A stretch of DNA of 64,000 nucleotides, taken from the NCBI GenBank assembly GCA_947627325.1, contig CANQVO010000001.1:124001-188000 (forward strand), given 5' to 3'. This DNA comes from an uncultured Oscillospiraceae bacterium. Its GTDB lineage: Bacteria; Bacillota; Clostridia; Oscillospirales; Oscillospiraceae. Below, in pieces: positions 44,324 through 51,747 of this stretch (its first letter is position 1; every line of letters starts with the position of its first letter). The notes beneath the pieces were generated by a model. It saw nothing but the letters and a program-made list of their open reading frames with translations. It did not search any database and was not told the DNA's origin. The position numbers were made by a program, and so were the translations under genes.

Positions 44324-44710
44324 TTATCTCTTTTTGAAAATGATCAGCTTGCTGATCAGATAATTGATGACGATGACGACCACATTGACCGCGCATTTGG
44401 CCAGCAGGTCGTTGACCCCCAGGGTCAGCAGCAACCACATCCCGCCGTCGTCCAGGGGCAGGGTGCAAAGGCGCATGGTCATGAACTCCAAAAAACTCTT
44501 CCACGCCATGCCCGTCTGAAAGACGAACTGGCTGTTGGTCCAGTAGGCGAACAGCACCGTCAGGAAAAAGGCCAGCGTATTCGCCGCGATCTCCCCCATG
44601 ACCAGGTCCAGCAGCAGGAAGGACGCCGTGTTCACGACCACCGCAAGTACGCCAAAAATGAGGTAACGAAGCGTCTCGGCGGTCAAAAATCCTTTGATTT
44701 TATCGATCAT
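44324..44710 (-). CDS. GtrA-family membrane protein (polyprenyl-phosphate-sugar flippase)
   Basis: This 128-residue protein has four membrane helices and the GtrA pattern ([22 protein letters not shown] near residues 14-35). GtrA proteins are thought to move undecaprenyl-phosphate-linked sugars across the membrane. It overlaps the GT2 gene by four bases, the same GtrA-GtrB pairing seen in serotype-conversion operons. The cargo here is probably the deoxysugar made by the flanking genes (inference). Confidence 0.88.
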   Translation of the reverse strand: MIDKIKGFLTAETLRYLIFGVLAVVVNTASFLLLDLVMGEIAANTLAFFLTVLFAYWTNSQFVFQTGMAWKSFLEFMTMRLCTLPLDDGGMWLLLTLGVNDLLAKCAVNVVVIVINYLISKLIIFKKR

Positions 44711-45654
44711 TTTTTGTCGGATCTTTCTTCCGTGTCCCGCGTTGTCCCTTTTATGACATACTGAGGCGCTCTGTTGATGCAGATATAGATCCGGCCGACG
44801 TATTCGCCGATCAGCCCAAGCAGCAGCATGATCATGCCGCCGAAAAAGACGATCACTGAAATAAGAGAGCTATATCCTCTCGGCACATCAGGCGCTACAA
44901 ATTTATTGATGATCGACCATGCCCCTAATAGAAATCCGATCACCGCGCTAATCATTCCCATGATCGTCGCAAAGCGGAGCGGCTTCACGGAAAACGCGGT
45001 AAAACCGTTCATCCAAAGCCGGATCAGCTTCGTCAACGTATAGCCAGAGCGTCCTGTCGCTCTGCTCCTGTGGGTCACCTCAACGTTGGCCACATTCTGC
45101 GTGCTTCGGAATACAAGGCCAAAGATATATGGGTAGGCGTTGTTGTAATGCAAGATCTCGTCGATGATAAACCTTCTCGCCGCGTAAAAGGATTGGATCG
45201 CGATCCCTTTTGGTTTGTCGATCAGGGCCTCCGCCATCTTGAGATTGACCCAGCTTCCAAAGCGCCGGAAGGCGCTCTCCATGTTTCTCTTATATTTCGC
45301 GTAAACTACGTCGTATCCCTCTTCGATCTTAGCGACCAGCTTCATCGCCTCATCCGCCGGCGTTTGGCCGTCGTCGTCCAGGGAGATGACGATATCGCCC
45401 GACACATAGTGGTAGCCCGCCATCAAAGCCGCGTGCTGGCCAAAGTTCCGCGCCAAATTGACGCCCACGACCTCCGGGATCTTCTCCGCCAGATCCGATA
45501 TCACCTGCCACAGGTCGTCTGGCGACGCGTCGTTTACCAGGATGATCTCATAGGTGTAGTTTTGCCCCTCCATCGTGCGCTGTATCTCATCCACGACGGA
45601 AGCGATCGTATCCACAGACCGATAGCAGGGGATGACATAGGATATTTTTTTCAT
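44707..45654 (-). CDS. GT2 polyprenyl-phosphate glycosyltransferase (GtrB/DPM-like)
   Basis: This 315-residue enzyme has a GT-A catalytic domain (residues ~1-225), with the nucleotide-sugar DDDGQTPADEA motif near 95-105, and two C-terminal membrane helices (~230-255, ~265-290). This is the layout of GtrB and dolichyl-phosphate-mannose synthases, which load a sugar onto undecaprenyl phosphate. Base composition is clearly lower in GC than in surrounding housekeeping genes, a sign of separate origin. It overlaps both neighbours by four bases. Confidence 0.9.
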   Translation of the reverse strand: MKKISYVIPCYRSVDTIASVVDEIQRTMEGQNYTYEIILVNDASPDDLWQVISDLAEKIPEVVGVNLARNFGQHAALMAGYHYVSGDIVISLDDDGQTPADEAMKLVAKIEEGYDVVYAKYKRNMESAFRRFGSWVNLKMAEALIDKPKGIAIQSFYAARRFIIDEILHYNNAYPYIFGLVFRSTQNVANVEVTHRSRATGRSGYTLTKLIRLWMNGFTAFSVKPLRFATIMGMISAVIGFLLGAWSIINKFVAPDVPRGYSSLISVIVFFGGMIMLLLGLIGEYVGRIYICINRAPQYVIKGTTRDTEERSDKK

Positions 45655-46592
45655 GACAGTTCACCTCTGTCTATCAGAGTTTTCAACCACGCCGCGTGCT
45701 TCTGGATCCCGGCTTCAAAATCCTCTTGACATTCAAACCCCGTATCGCGGAACAGCGCGTCCAGATCGACCAAGGAATAGTCCAAATTCAAGGGGTCCTG
45801 GTACTCTCCAAAGCGAAGCCGCACCTCTGGAGCGACGACTTTGCCCATCTGCTCCATCCATTCCCGGAACGTCTTGAGTCGGCGGTGACCGATGTAGTAT
45901 CTCTCCCCGTCTCTCCCAGCTTCAAGGATCGCGGCAAACGCTTTGGCCACATCCGTTACCGAGACGATATCATACAGATTGTTGCCCTCGATCAGTTTCG
46001 GCGCGTCCCCTCGGATCAGGGCCGCCAGCACGGTGTTTATCAACTGCTTGGAGCGGTTGCCTTCCCCGTAAAGCATCGGAATGATCCCGGCGTTATATCC
46101 CATGTGCTTTTCCTGGGCGATCGTCCGGCACATCAATTCAGCGGTCAGCTTAGCGGCCGCGTAGATACACGTGGGCCTTGTCTCAAAGGAGGCGAAGCCG
46201 TTGAGGAACTGCTGGGATTCGATCTCGTTGATGGTGGCGGCATAGATAAATTTTTTCGCGTGGACAGCGGCTGCCGTAATGGCCGCGTCACAGGAGCATC
46301 TCGCGTTATAGAGCTGAAGCGCGTAGTCGCTCAGCGTGTCCCGCTCAAAACCGCCCTGCCATGCGAAGTGGAAGAACGCGTCGATTTCTTCCCCTGGGGT
46401 CAAATGCCCGGGGATGCTCGCATACTGTTCAAACGACAGCTCGACGGGGACAAAGGCGTCCCGCGCGAGAAGTTCCCTATGGCTGTCCATGCCAAGTCCC
46501 ACGCCGTACACCTTGTATCCCAGGTGAAGCAATTCGGTGGTCACCGCGCTTCCAATAAAGCCGCTGGCCCCTGTTACGATCACCGTTTTCAC
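45651..46592 (-). CDS. NAD-dependent epimerase/dehydratase, likely NDP-4-ketosugar reductase
   Basis: This 313-residue extended SDR has Rossmann motif GASGFIGS (residues ~7-14) and the YAAAK pair (YxxxK, ~147-151) with a Thr upstream (TRPTCIYAA). In the context of RfbB, a 2,3-dehydratase and a Gfo/Idh-type reductase, the simplest role is reduction of C4 in the 2,6-dideoxyhexose route. An epimerase role cannot be excluded. I chose GTG at 46592, eight bases after AGGAGG; the GTG nine bases earlier overlaps that SD. GC content is lower than in the housekeeping genes. Confidence 0.78.
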   Translation of the reverse strand: MKTVIVTGASGFIGSAVTTELLHLGYKVYGVGLGMDSHRELLARDAFVPVELSFEQYASIPGHLTPGEEIDAFFHFAWQGGFERDTLSDYALQLYNARCSCDAAITAAAVHAKKFIYAATINEIESQQFLNGFASFETRPTCIYAAAKLTAELMCRTIAQEKHMGYNAGIIPMLYGEGNRSKQLINTVLAALIRGDAPKLIEGNNLYDIVSVTDVAKAFAAILEAGRDGERYYIGHRRLKTFREWMEQMGKVVAPEVRLRFGEYQDPLNLDYSLVDLDALFRDTGFECQEDFEAGIQKHAAWLKTLIDRGELS

Positions 46593-46635
46593 CCTGCCCA
46601 CCTCCTTCGCAAAGCGGGCGCAAGTCTATGGCCCA

Positions 46636-47655
46636 TCATTTTGCGCTCCCGACCGAGAACAAGCGGTCGATCACTTCCGCCTGTTCTTGGATGTCCGCGT
46701 AGCGGCGCTCCCGCTCCGCGGGGCCCTGTACGCAGGCTTCAAACACGCCGATGGAGTTGTAAAACTGGTCGTCCGGGGGCACCTCGATGGTCCGGGTCCC
46801 GTCGTTAGAGTGGATGGTGAGTACGGGGGCCAGGTCGGTGGGCGGGGTGAAGACCCGGTCCGCCGTGAGGGTGCCCACGCTGCCCCAGACCTCCAGCCTG
46901 CACTGGTAGGCGTTGTCCATGCCAAAGGCGATCTGGGCGGTGAGGCCGTCGTCGTTCCGAAGAGTGGCGCTGCCGTAGAGGTCCACGCCGAAGTCGGGGC
47001 TCTGGGTGAGGCGGCCGTCCACCAGCCGCGCGGAGTCCCCCAGCAGCAGGCGGGCCAGGCGGATGGGGTAGCCCCCGCAGTCCAACAGCGCGCCGCCGCC
47101 CATCGCCCGGTCGTAGCGGAAGTCGCCGGCGCCCCGGAAGGGGAAGCCGAAGGAGGCCCGGATCAGGCGGACCTCCCCCAGCTCGCCGGAGGCGATGATC
47201 CGCCGGATCTCCCCGATCTGCCGGTGATAGATGAACATATAGTTCTCGTGGAGGGCAAGGCCGCGGGCCCGGGCCAGGTCCACCAGGGCCTGTGTGTCCG
47301 CCGCGCGGGTGGTGCTGGGCTTTTCCACAAAGACGTGCTTCCCCCGCTCCAGGGCCTCCTTCGCCCAGGTGTAGTGGAGGGCCGGGGGGAGGGGGAGGTA
47401 GACGGCATCCACGTCCGCCCGCTCCAAGAGGGCGCGGTAGCCCTCGAACACCTCGCCGCCGGACAACTCCCGAAAGCTCTCCGCCTTTTTCCGCTCCGCC
47501 GCCAGGACCTCCGGGGCGGCGTGGCCCCCGAACCACTCAGCGGAGTTGGCGCAGGCCACGCCCACATACGTGAACCCGCCGTGCTTTTTCAGCGCCGGGA
47601 GGAACCGCCGGTAGGCGATGTTGGAGGGGCAGAGGATCCCAATTCGTATCGTCAT
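46636..47655 (-). CDS. Gfo/Idh/MocA-family oxidoreductase, likely NDP-sugar 3-ketoreductase
   Basis: This 339-residue oxidoreductase has an N-terminal Rossmann NAD(P) domain (GILCPSNIAYRRFLPAL, residues ~5-21) and the EKP motif (KHVFVEKPSTT, ~92-102) that holds the catalytic Lys. In 2,6-dideoxysugar pathways the unstable product of the 2,3-dehydratase is reduced at C3 by a Gfo/Idh-type enzyme such as OleW or UrdT. Lying three bases after the 2,3-dehydratase, this gene fits that role well. Stereochemistry cannot be read from sequence. Confidence 0.82.
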   Translation of the reverse strand: MTIRIGILCPSNIAYRRFLPALKKHGGFTYVGVACANSAEWFGGHAAPEVLAAERKKAESFRELSGGEVFEGYRALLERADVDAVYLPLPPALHYTWAKEALERGKHVFVEKPSTTRAADTQALVDLARARGLALHENYMFIYHRQIGEIRRIIASGELGEVRLIRASFGFPFRGAGDFRYDRAMGGGALLDCGGYPIRLARLLLGDSARLVDGRLTQSPDFGVDLYGSATLRNDDGLTAQIAFGMDNAYQCRLEVWGSVGTLTADRVFTPPTDLAPVLTIHSNDGTRTIEVPPDDQFYNSIGVFEACVQGPAERERRYADIQEQAEVIDRLFSVGSAK

Positions 47656-47658
47656 ACA

Positions 47659-49035
47659 TCACGCCTCCAGTAGCGACAGCAGATTGCGAAGCTGGATGTT
47701 CATGGTGTTGTTCACCTGCACCAGCTCGTTGAGCGTCCTGAGGTCCAGGAGGAAATACCCCTCCGGCAGCGCCGGGAGCTGGGGCTTGTCCACCCGCAGC
47801 AGTACGTTTCGGTTCTGCTCATGGTAGAAGCGGCCGCCCTCCTCGGACAGGAGGTGGTCGAACACCACGCCCTGGCCGGTGTTCAGCCGGTCCCAGAAAA
47901 AGCGGGTCACAGCGTCCTCCCGGGGGGCGCGCTCCACCGCCTCACGCTGGACGGTGGGGCCCAGTTCCAGAACGTCAAAGCACCCCACCTCGGGGGTGGC
48001 GCGGACGACAAACTTCAAAAGGCCGCCGTCCTCCACGCAGAGAAGGCCGAAGGTGGCCACGCCCATGGCCTCAAAGAGGGGCTGGGTCCAGCGGCGCACC
48101 TCCCGGCCCTCGATGGCGATGTCGCAAAAGACCACCTTGAAAGGGTAGGGGCGCTTGCACACCAGCTCCCCGTCCCGCGTCTCCCAGTCCTCCAGGCTGT
48201 CCAGCGGCACCAGCCGCGCGCCGCCCTCCGTGAACATCTTCACGTTGTTGACATACTGGTACACCGCGGGCAGGGCGTTCTCCTCCCCGCCCACAAAGAG
48301 GGAGCGGAAAAGGGGCTGGTCGGAAAAGAGCGCCTGGAGCTCCGCCTTGTCCCCCTCGCCGAGCCGCGCTTTGGAAAAGGGGATGCAGGAGAGCACCGTG
48401 CGGGTGTCCATGTTCACCAGGTTGTCCTCCCGCATGAGCCGCTTGATCTGGCCCAGGGTCATCCAGCGGTGGCTGGGCAGAACGGGCACGTCCTCCTCCA
48501 CCCGAAGGAGGATGTTGCGGTTGCGCTTCTTGTAAAACCGGGAGGACTGCTCCGACTGGATCTGGTCCACCACGATCTCATACCGCGAGGCGTTCAGAAA
48601 GTAGTCCAGATAGGGCGGCTTCTTCCCCCCGTGCTTCTGGGTGAAGTTGCTTTTCGTGGCCTGGATGGTGGGGGAGATCTGGACGCAGTTCACGTTCCCC
48701 GGCTCGATCTTGGCCTGCATGAGGAAGTGCGCCACCCCGTCGAACTCCCGGCAGAGGATGCCCAGGTAGCCGATCTCCGGCTGGAGGATGACAGGCTGGG
48801 CGAAGTCCGGGCCCCGGAGGCCGGTGACGGTGAAAAAGCTCCTGTTCTCGTTGCGGATACAGCCCTCGACGGCGTCGTAGAACCAGGGGGCGCACCGCTC
48901 CAGGGGGATCTTGCGGATCTCCACCGCCGTGTTGGCGTTGCGCTCCCGCACCCAGGCGAGGATGTCCGCGGTGGGCGAGACGGGGCTGTCCTCCGCGCGC
49001 CAACTGCGGGCAAGGGACAAAAGCGTATCAGGCAT
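47659..49035 (-). CDS. NDP-hexose 2,3-dehydratase
   Basis: This 458-residue enzyme matches the EvaA/TylX3-type family, built from two related halves. Each half has the family motif: CVQISPTIQATKSNFTQKHG (about residues 137-156) with PYLDYF in the first, and LLKFVVRATPEVGCFDVLELG-like sequence (~354-375) in the second. It removes water across C2-C3 of dTDP-4-keto-6-deoxyglucose, the committed step to 2,6-dideoxysugars. The family is best known from antibiotic gene clusters, so its presence in a gut-clostridial-type surface locus is unusual. It is the first gene of the operon behind promoter module 1. Confidence 0.9.
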   Translation of the reverse strand: MPDTLLSLARSWRAEDSPVSPTADILAWVRERNANTAVEIRKIPLERCAPWFYDAVEGCIRNENRSFFTVTGLRGPDFAQPVILQPEIGYLGILCREFDGVAHFLMQAKIEPGNVNCVQISPTIQATKSNFTQKHGGKKPPYLDYFLNASRYEIVVDQIQSEQSSRFYKKRNRNILLRVEEDVPVLPSHRWMTLGQIKRLMREDNLVNMDTRTVLSCIPFSKARLGEGDKAELQALFSDQPLFRSLFVGGEENALPAVYQYVNNVKMFTEGGARLVPLDSLEDWETRDGELVCKRPYPFKVVFCDIAIEGREVRRWTQPLFEAMGVATFGLLCVEDGGLLKFVVRATPEVGCFDVLELGPTVQREAVERAPREDAVTRFFWDRLNTGQGVVFDHLLSEEGGRFYHEQNRNVLLRVDKPQLPALPEGYFLLDLRTLNELVQVNNTMNIQLRNLLSLLEA

Positions 49036-49172
49036 GGGCCTGTCCCTCTATCTTTTTCATCATATCGACCTCTTTCCCTTCCCCTTGTCAGATGGTCTGT
49101 CCCCTTCTCCCCGCGGCAAGCCGGATATCGGGCAAGACGATCAAAGGGATCTCTCTTCTTTTCAAGAAAAGA

Positions 49173-49233
49173 AAAATGGCTAGCCATTTTGAAGCTTTCG
49201 CACCATTTTACACTGACTGGCCTATCCTGTCAA
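49173..49233 (-). promoter_or_regulatory. Repeated promoter-palindrome module 1 (before the deoxysugar operon)
   Basis: On the minus strand TTGACA (49228-49233), 17 bases, TAAAAT (49205-49210) form a strong promoter. The perfect palindrome AAAATGGCTAGCCATTTT (49173-49190) covers about +8 to +25. A small TTCTT-GAA-AAGAA hairpin follows (about 49152-49172). The leader to the 2,3-dehydratase ATG is about 160 bases. The palindrome position is that of a repressor operator or a leader-RNA element. Confidence 0.75.
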
Positions 49234-49244
49234 GCCAGGGAGGT

Positions 49245-49278
49245 ATCCCTCCCTCCCGCTCTGGCGGGGGGGAGGGAT
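49245..49278. repeat. GC-rich hairpin after the 684-residue gene
   Basis: ATCCCTCCC-CCGC pairs with GCGG-GGGAGGGAT around a short loop. It lies 17 bases past the stop but has no T tract. An equivalent hairpin is at 51506-51537. It may protect the mRNA 3' end or mark the duplicated segment. Confidence 0.6.
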
Positions 49279-49487
49279 ATCAGAGAAAACGATACCTATC
49301 CCACCCGGGTATAGTGGATGGACTGCACCCGGATCACCATCCCCGCCGGGACGCTCACCCGGGCCTCGAACTTGTGCCCGGCCTCGATGGAGACGTCCTC
49401 CAGGGTGGCGCTGGTCTGGCCGGCGGTGAAGGAAACTGCCGCGTATCGCTGGGTGTCCAGGGCCACGTCAAAGGTGCCCTCGGCGGC
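49246..49487 (-). repeat. Long duplicated segment, copy A (3' end of the 684-residue gene plus hairpin)
   Basis: Bases 49281-49487 match 51541-51747 with a single mismatch (49455); the hairpin region 49246-49280 matches with a few changes. The copy covers the last 63 codons and the 3' flank. Beyond 49488 the two genes diverge abruptly. Confidence 0.9.
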
Positions 49488-51350
49488 ACCGGCAGCGGCC
49501 TCCACGGTATAGTTCAGGGTGATGTCGTACACGCCGGGAACGGTTTCGGAGTAGGGGCCGTATAAGATGATCCCGCCAGTGGCCCCATCGGAAACCAACT
49601 CGCCATTCTCGTTCAGCTCCGCGTTGTTCAGGAAGCGGAACCCCACATTCCCTGGCCGGTCCGTCTTCTCCGTCTGCTCCGCCGTCGGCAGGCCGCCCGC
49701 TCTGTCACGCTTGATCTTCTCGATCAGCGTGTAGGGATTTTCCGTCACAGCGTACAGGTTGTAGACGTCGATCTCCGTCACTTTTTCCGCGTACTCGTTC
49801 AGAAGTATCGCGACGTAGCTATCATCCTCCAAGATCTTTTTCTCTTCAAGGTCCGTGAGGATCAGGAGCCCTTGCTCTCCCAGCCGCTCCTGGGTAAACA
49901 AATTTGTGTCGATCAGCCACAACTGCGGGGTCAACGTTACAATCGGCGATGGGGTGCCCCCACCACTGTGCCAGGTCTCCAGGCGTCCATCAGAATAGCC
50001 AGTCAGAATGCCGGCGTTCCAATATCCACCTACGGCATACTGGTAGCCGTTCTCCACCGCGTAATCCGCCACCTGCGCCAGCGCCGGTACCCCCGAATAG
50101 GCTTTCCTGTCCACCTCAGCCCGTATACCCAAGAACAGCGCCACAATGGCCGCTACCGCGGCCAGGGGCTTGATGTCCAGCTTTTTCCCTTTTCCCATCC
50201 ACTCGCTGATGGCACAGCCGCATAGCGGGTGGATCGCGATGGCGACTACGGAATAGTAACGTACCGAAGTCGCCACGGTGCCGGGTAGCACATGGAAGGC
50301 GATGATCCCGACCGCGACCAAGGCCACATACCTCATAAAATCCTTTACTTGCTCTGAGCCGTTCCGCACCAGCCACAGAATGGAAACCAATTCCACTGCC
50401 GCGATAGCAACGCTCAGCACAAACTGGATCCCGGTCAAGGACGTTAGCTTTCCCCCGCCAACGATCCCAAAGCATTGAAGGATCACCCTAAACTGGGCAG
50501 ACACGACCTCCCAGGAAAACCATTTGTCCATACCAGCAATGGTAATAGGCAACGGCCAAATGAAATCGGAATGGCGGAGCAAGAACAGGGCGTAAAAAAG
50601 GACAGTCACCCCCAGCGCCGCTAAGCTGGCCGCACATTGTGTCCACTCCGCACGTCCAATAGGCACCCGCTTGAAATAATTGCACAGCAATCGGCCCACA
50701 TCCAGCACAACGAGGGGCAGGTATAAGTAGAGAATCATCTTGACCGTCCCATAGGCCAAGACGGCGGCGAGAAGCGACATGAGCCCGGCCAGCCGAAGCT
50801 TGTCCCGAGTCGTCTCCGCCTCCTTGAGGGAGATCCGCAAAGCCAGCGTCAAGAAAATGGAGATCATAAATAGGACGTTTGCGTTCATCGTCCAGAAGCT
50901 CACCTGCATAGCTGCGAAAGCCAGGCAGGTAACGACCAGGAACAAAGAGAAAAACCTCGCGGCCCGGGAAACCTTTAACTTGGTCAAAAAGTAATAAATA
51001 GCGGCCAGTTCCAGAAAAAAGGTGCAGGCATCTTCCAGTTGAAAAGACAGCAGAAATTTATGGGTAATGGCGTAAAATAGCCAATAAAGCAGGACCGGCC
51101 TTGTGCTCAGCGACTCTTGCCCGCAGACATAGCCCTTGGGGAAGAGGGTCTTTTGCTCCCAGGTCAGACGCCTATAACTGATTTCATTCACCACATCCGA
51201 ATTCAGACCATAGGGGTTAAGCTTCGTAAAAATCAGATACAGTGTATACACCACCGCCACCGCCAGGCACAGGGCCATGGCGATCTCGATCGGGGTGAAT
51301 TTTTCAGGCCTCCGCAACGCCTCGCGCTTTTTCACCGTCTTCGCTTTCAT
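49296..51350 (-). CDS. Large polytopic membrane protein with C-terminal shared module (putative GT-C-type glycosyltransferase)
   Basis: This 684-residue protein has about eleven membrane segments in the first ~440 residues and an extracytoplasmic C-terminal part. The topology, with a long loop after the first helix (LNPYGLNSDVVNEISYRRL), resembles GT-C enzymes that use lipid-linked sugars; I do not see a decisive motif, so this is inference. Residues ~553-684 form a beta-type module that begins QTEKTDRPGNVGF; its last 63 residues are nearly identical to the next gene's end. I chose ATG at 51350, nine bases after GGAGGT. Lower GC in the membrane part suggests a different origin from the C-terminal module. 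It has its own promoter module. Confidence 0.7.
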   Translation of the reverse strand: MKAKTVKKREALRRPEKFTPIEIAMALCLAVAVVYTLYLIFTKLNPYGLNSDVVNEISYRRLTWEQKTLFPKGYVCGQESLSTRPVLLYWLFYAITHKFLLSFQLEDACTFFLELAAIYYFLTKLKVSRAARFFSLFLVVTCLAFAAMQVSFWTMNANVLFMISIFLTLALRISLKEAETTRDKLRLAGLMSLLAAVLAYGTVKMILYLYLPLVVLDVGRLLCNYFKRVPIGRAEWTQCAASLAALGVTVLFYALFLLRHSDFIWPLPITIAGMDKWFSWEVVSAQFRVILQCFGIVGGGKLTSLTGIQFVLSVAIAAVELVSILWLVRNGSEQVKDFMRYVALVAVGIIAFHVLPGTVATSVRYYSVVAIAIHPLCGCAISEWMGKGKKLDIKPLAAVAAIVALFLGIRAEVDRKAYSGVPALAQVADYAVENGYQYAVGGYWNAGILTGYSDGRLETWHSGGGTPSPIVTLTPQLWLIDTNLFTQERLGEQGLLILTDLEEKKILEDDSYVAILLNEYAEKVTEIDVYNLYAVTENPYTLIEKIKRDRAGGLPTAEQTEKTDRPGNVGFRFLNNAELNENGELVSDGATGGIILYGPYSETVPGVYDITLNYTVEAAAGAAEGTFDVALDTQRYAAVSFTAGQTSATLEDVSIEAGHKFEARVSVPAGMVIRVQSIHYTRVG

Positions 51351-51436
51351 TTTTTGTCTACCTCCGTTTCCCCACGGCGAGCCGTACACAATACGCGGTG
51401 TGCAAACGGTTTTCTCTCTTCTTTTCAAGAAGAGAG

Positions 51437-51494
51437 AAAATGGCTAGCCATTTTGGGCTTGTATTATTTTATCGTATCCGACCTATCCCGTCAA
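51437..51494 (-). promoter_or_regulatory. Repeated promoter-palindrome module 2 (before the 684-residue gene)
   Basis: On the minus strand TTGACG (51489-51494), 17 bases, TAAAAT (51466-51471), then the same perfect palindrome AAAATGGCTAGCCATTTT (51437-51454). A 14-bp perfect stem TTTTCTCTCTTCTT / AAGAAGAGAGAAAA with loop GAA follows at about 51410-51440, partly overlapping the palindrome. Confidence 0.75.
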
Positions 51495-51505
51495 GACGGA
51501 AGATG

Positions 51506-51747
51506 CCCCTCCCTCCCGCTCTGGCGGGAGGGAGGGATACCAGAGAAAACGATACCTATCCCACCCGGGTATAGTGGATGGACTGCACCCGGATCACCAT
51601 CCCCGCCGGGACGCTCACCCGGGCCTCGAACTTGTGCCCGGCCTCGATGGAGACGTCCTCCAGGGTGGCGCTGGTCTGGCCGGCGGTGAAGGAAACTGCC
51701 GCGTATCGCTGGGTATCCAGGGCCACGTCAAAGGTGCCCTCGGCGGC
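51506..51747 (-). repeat. Long duplicated segment, copy B (3' end of the GtrII-like gene plus hairpin)
   Basis: Partner of 49246-49487, at a constant distance of 2260 bases. It holds the last 63 codons of the GtrII-like gene and the hairpin CCCCTCCCTCCCGC / GCGGGAGGGAGGG. Near-identity beyond what protein conservation needs points to recent duplication or gene conversion. Confidence 0.9.

Noticed and set aside
42404-49035. A rhamnose (rfbABCD) operon
   Set aside because: rfbA and rfbB are present, but no 3,5-epimerase or 4-reductase of the RfbC/RfbD type is; the 2,3-dehydratase points to a dideoxysugar instead.
49173-49190. The palindrome as a chance restriction-site-like sequence (GCTAGC core)
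   Set aside because: The full 18 bp is identical in three sites, and each lies at the same distance after a promoter; chance is very unlikely.
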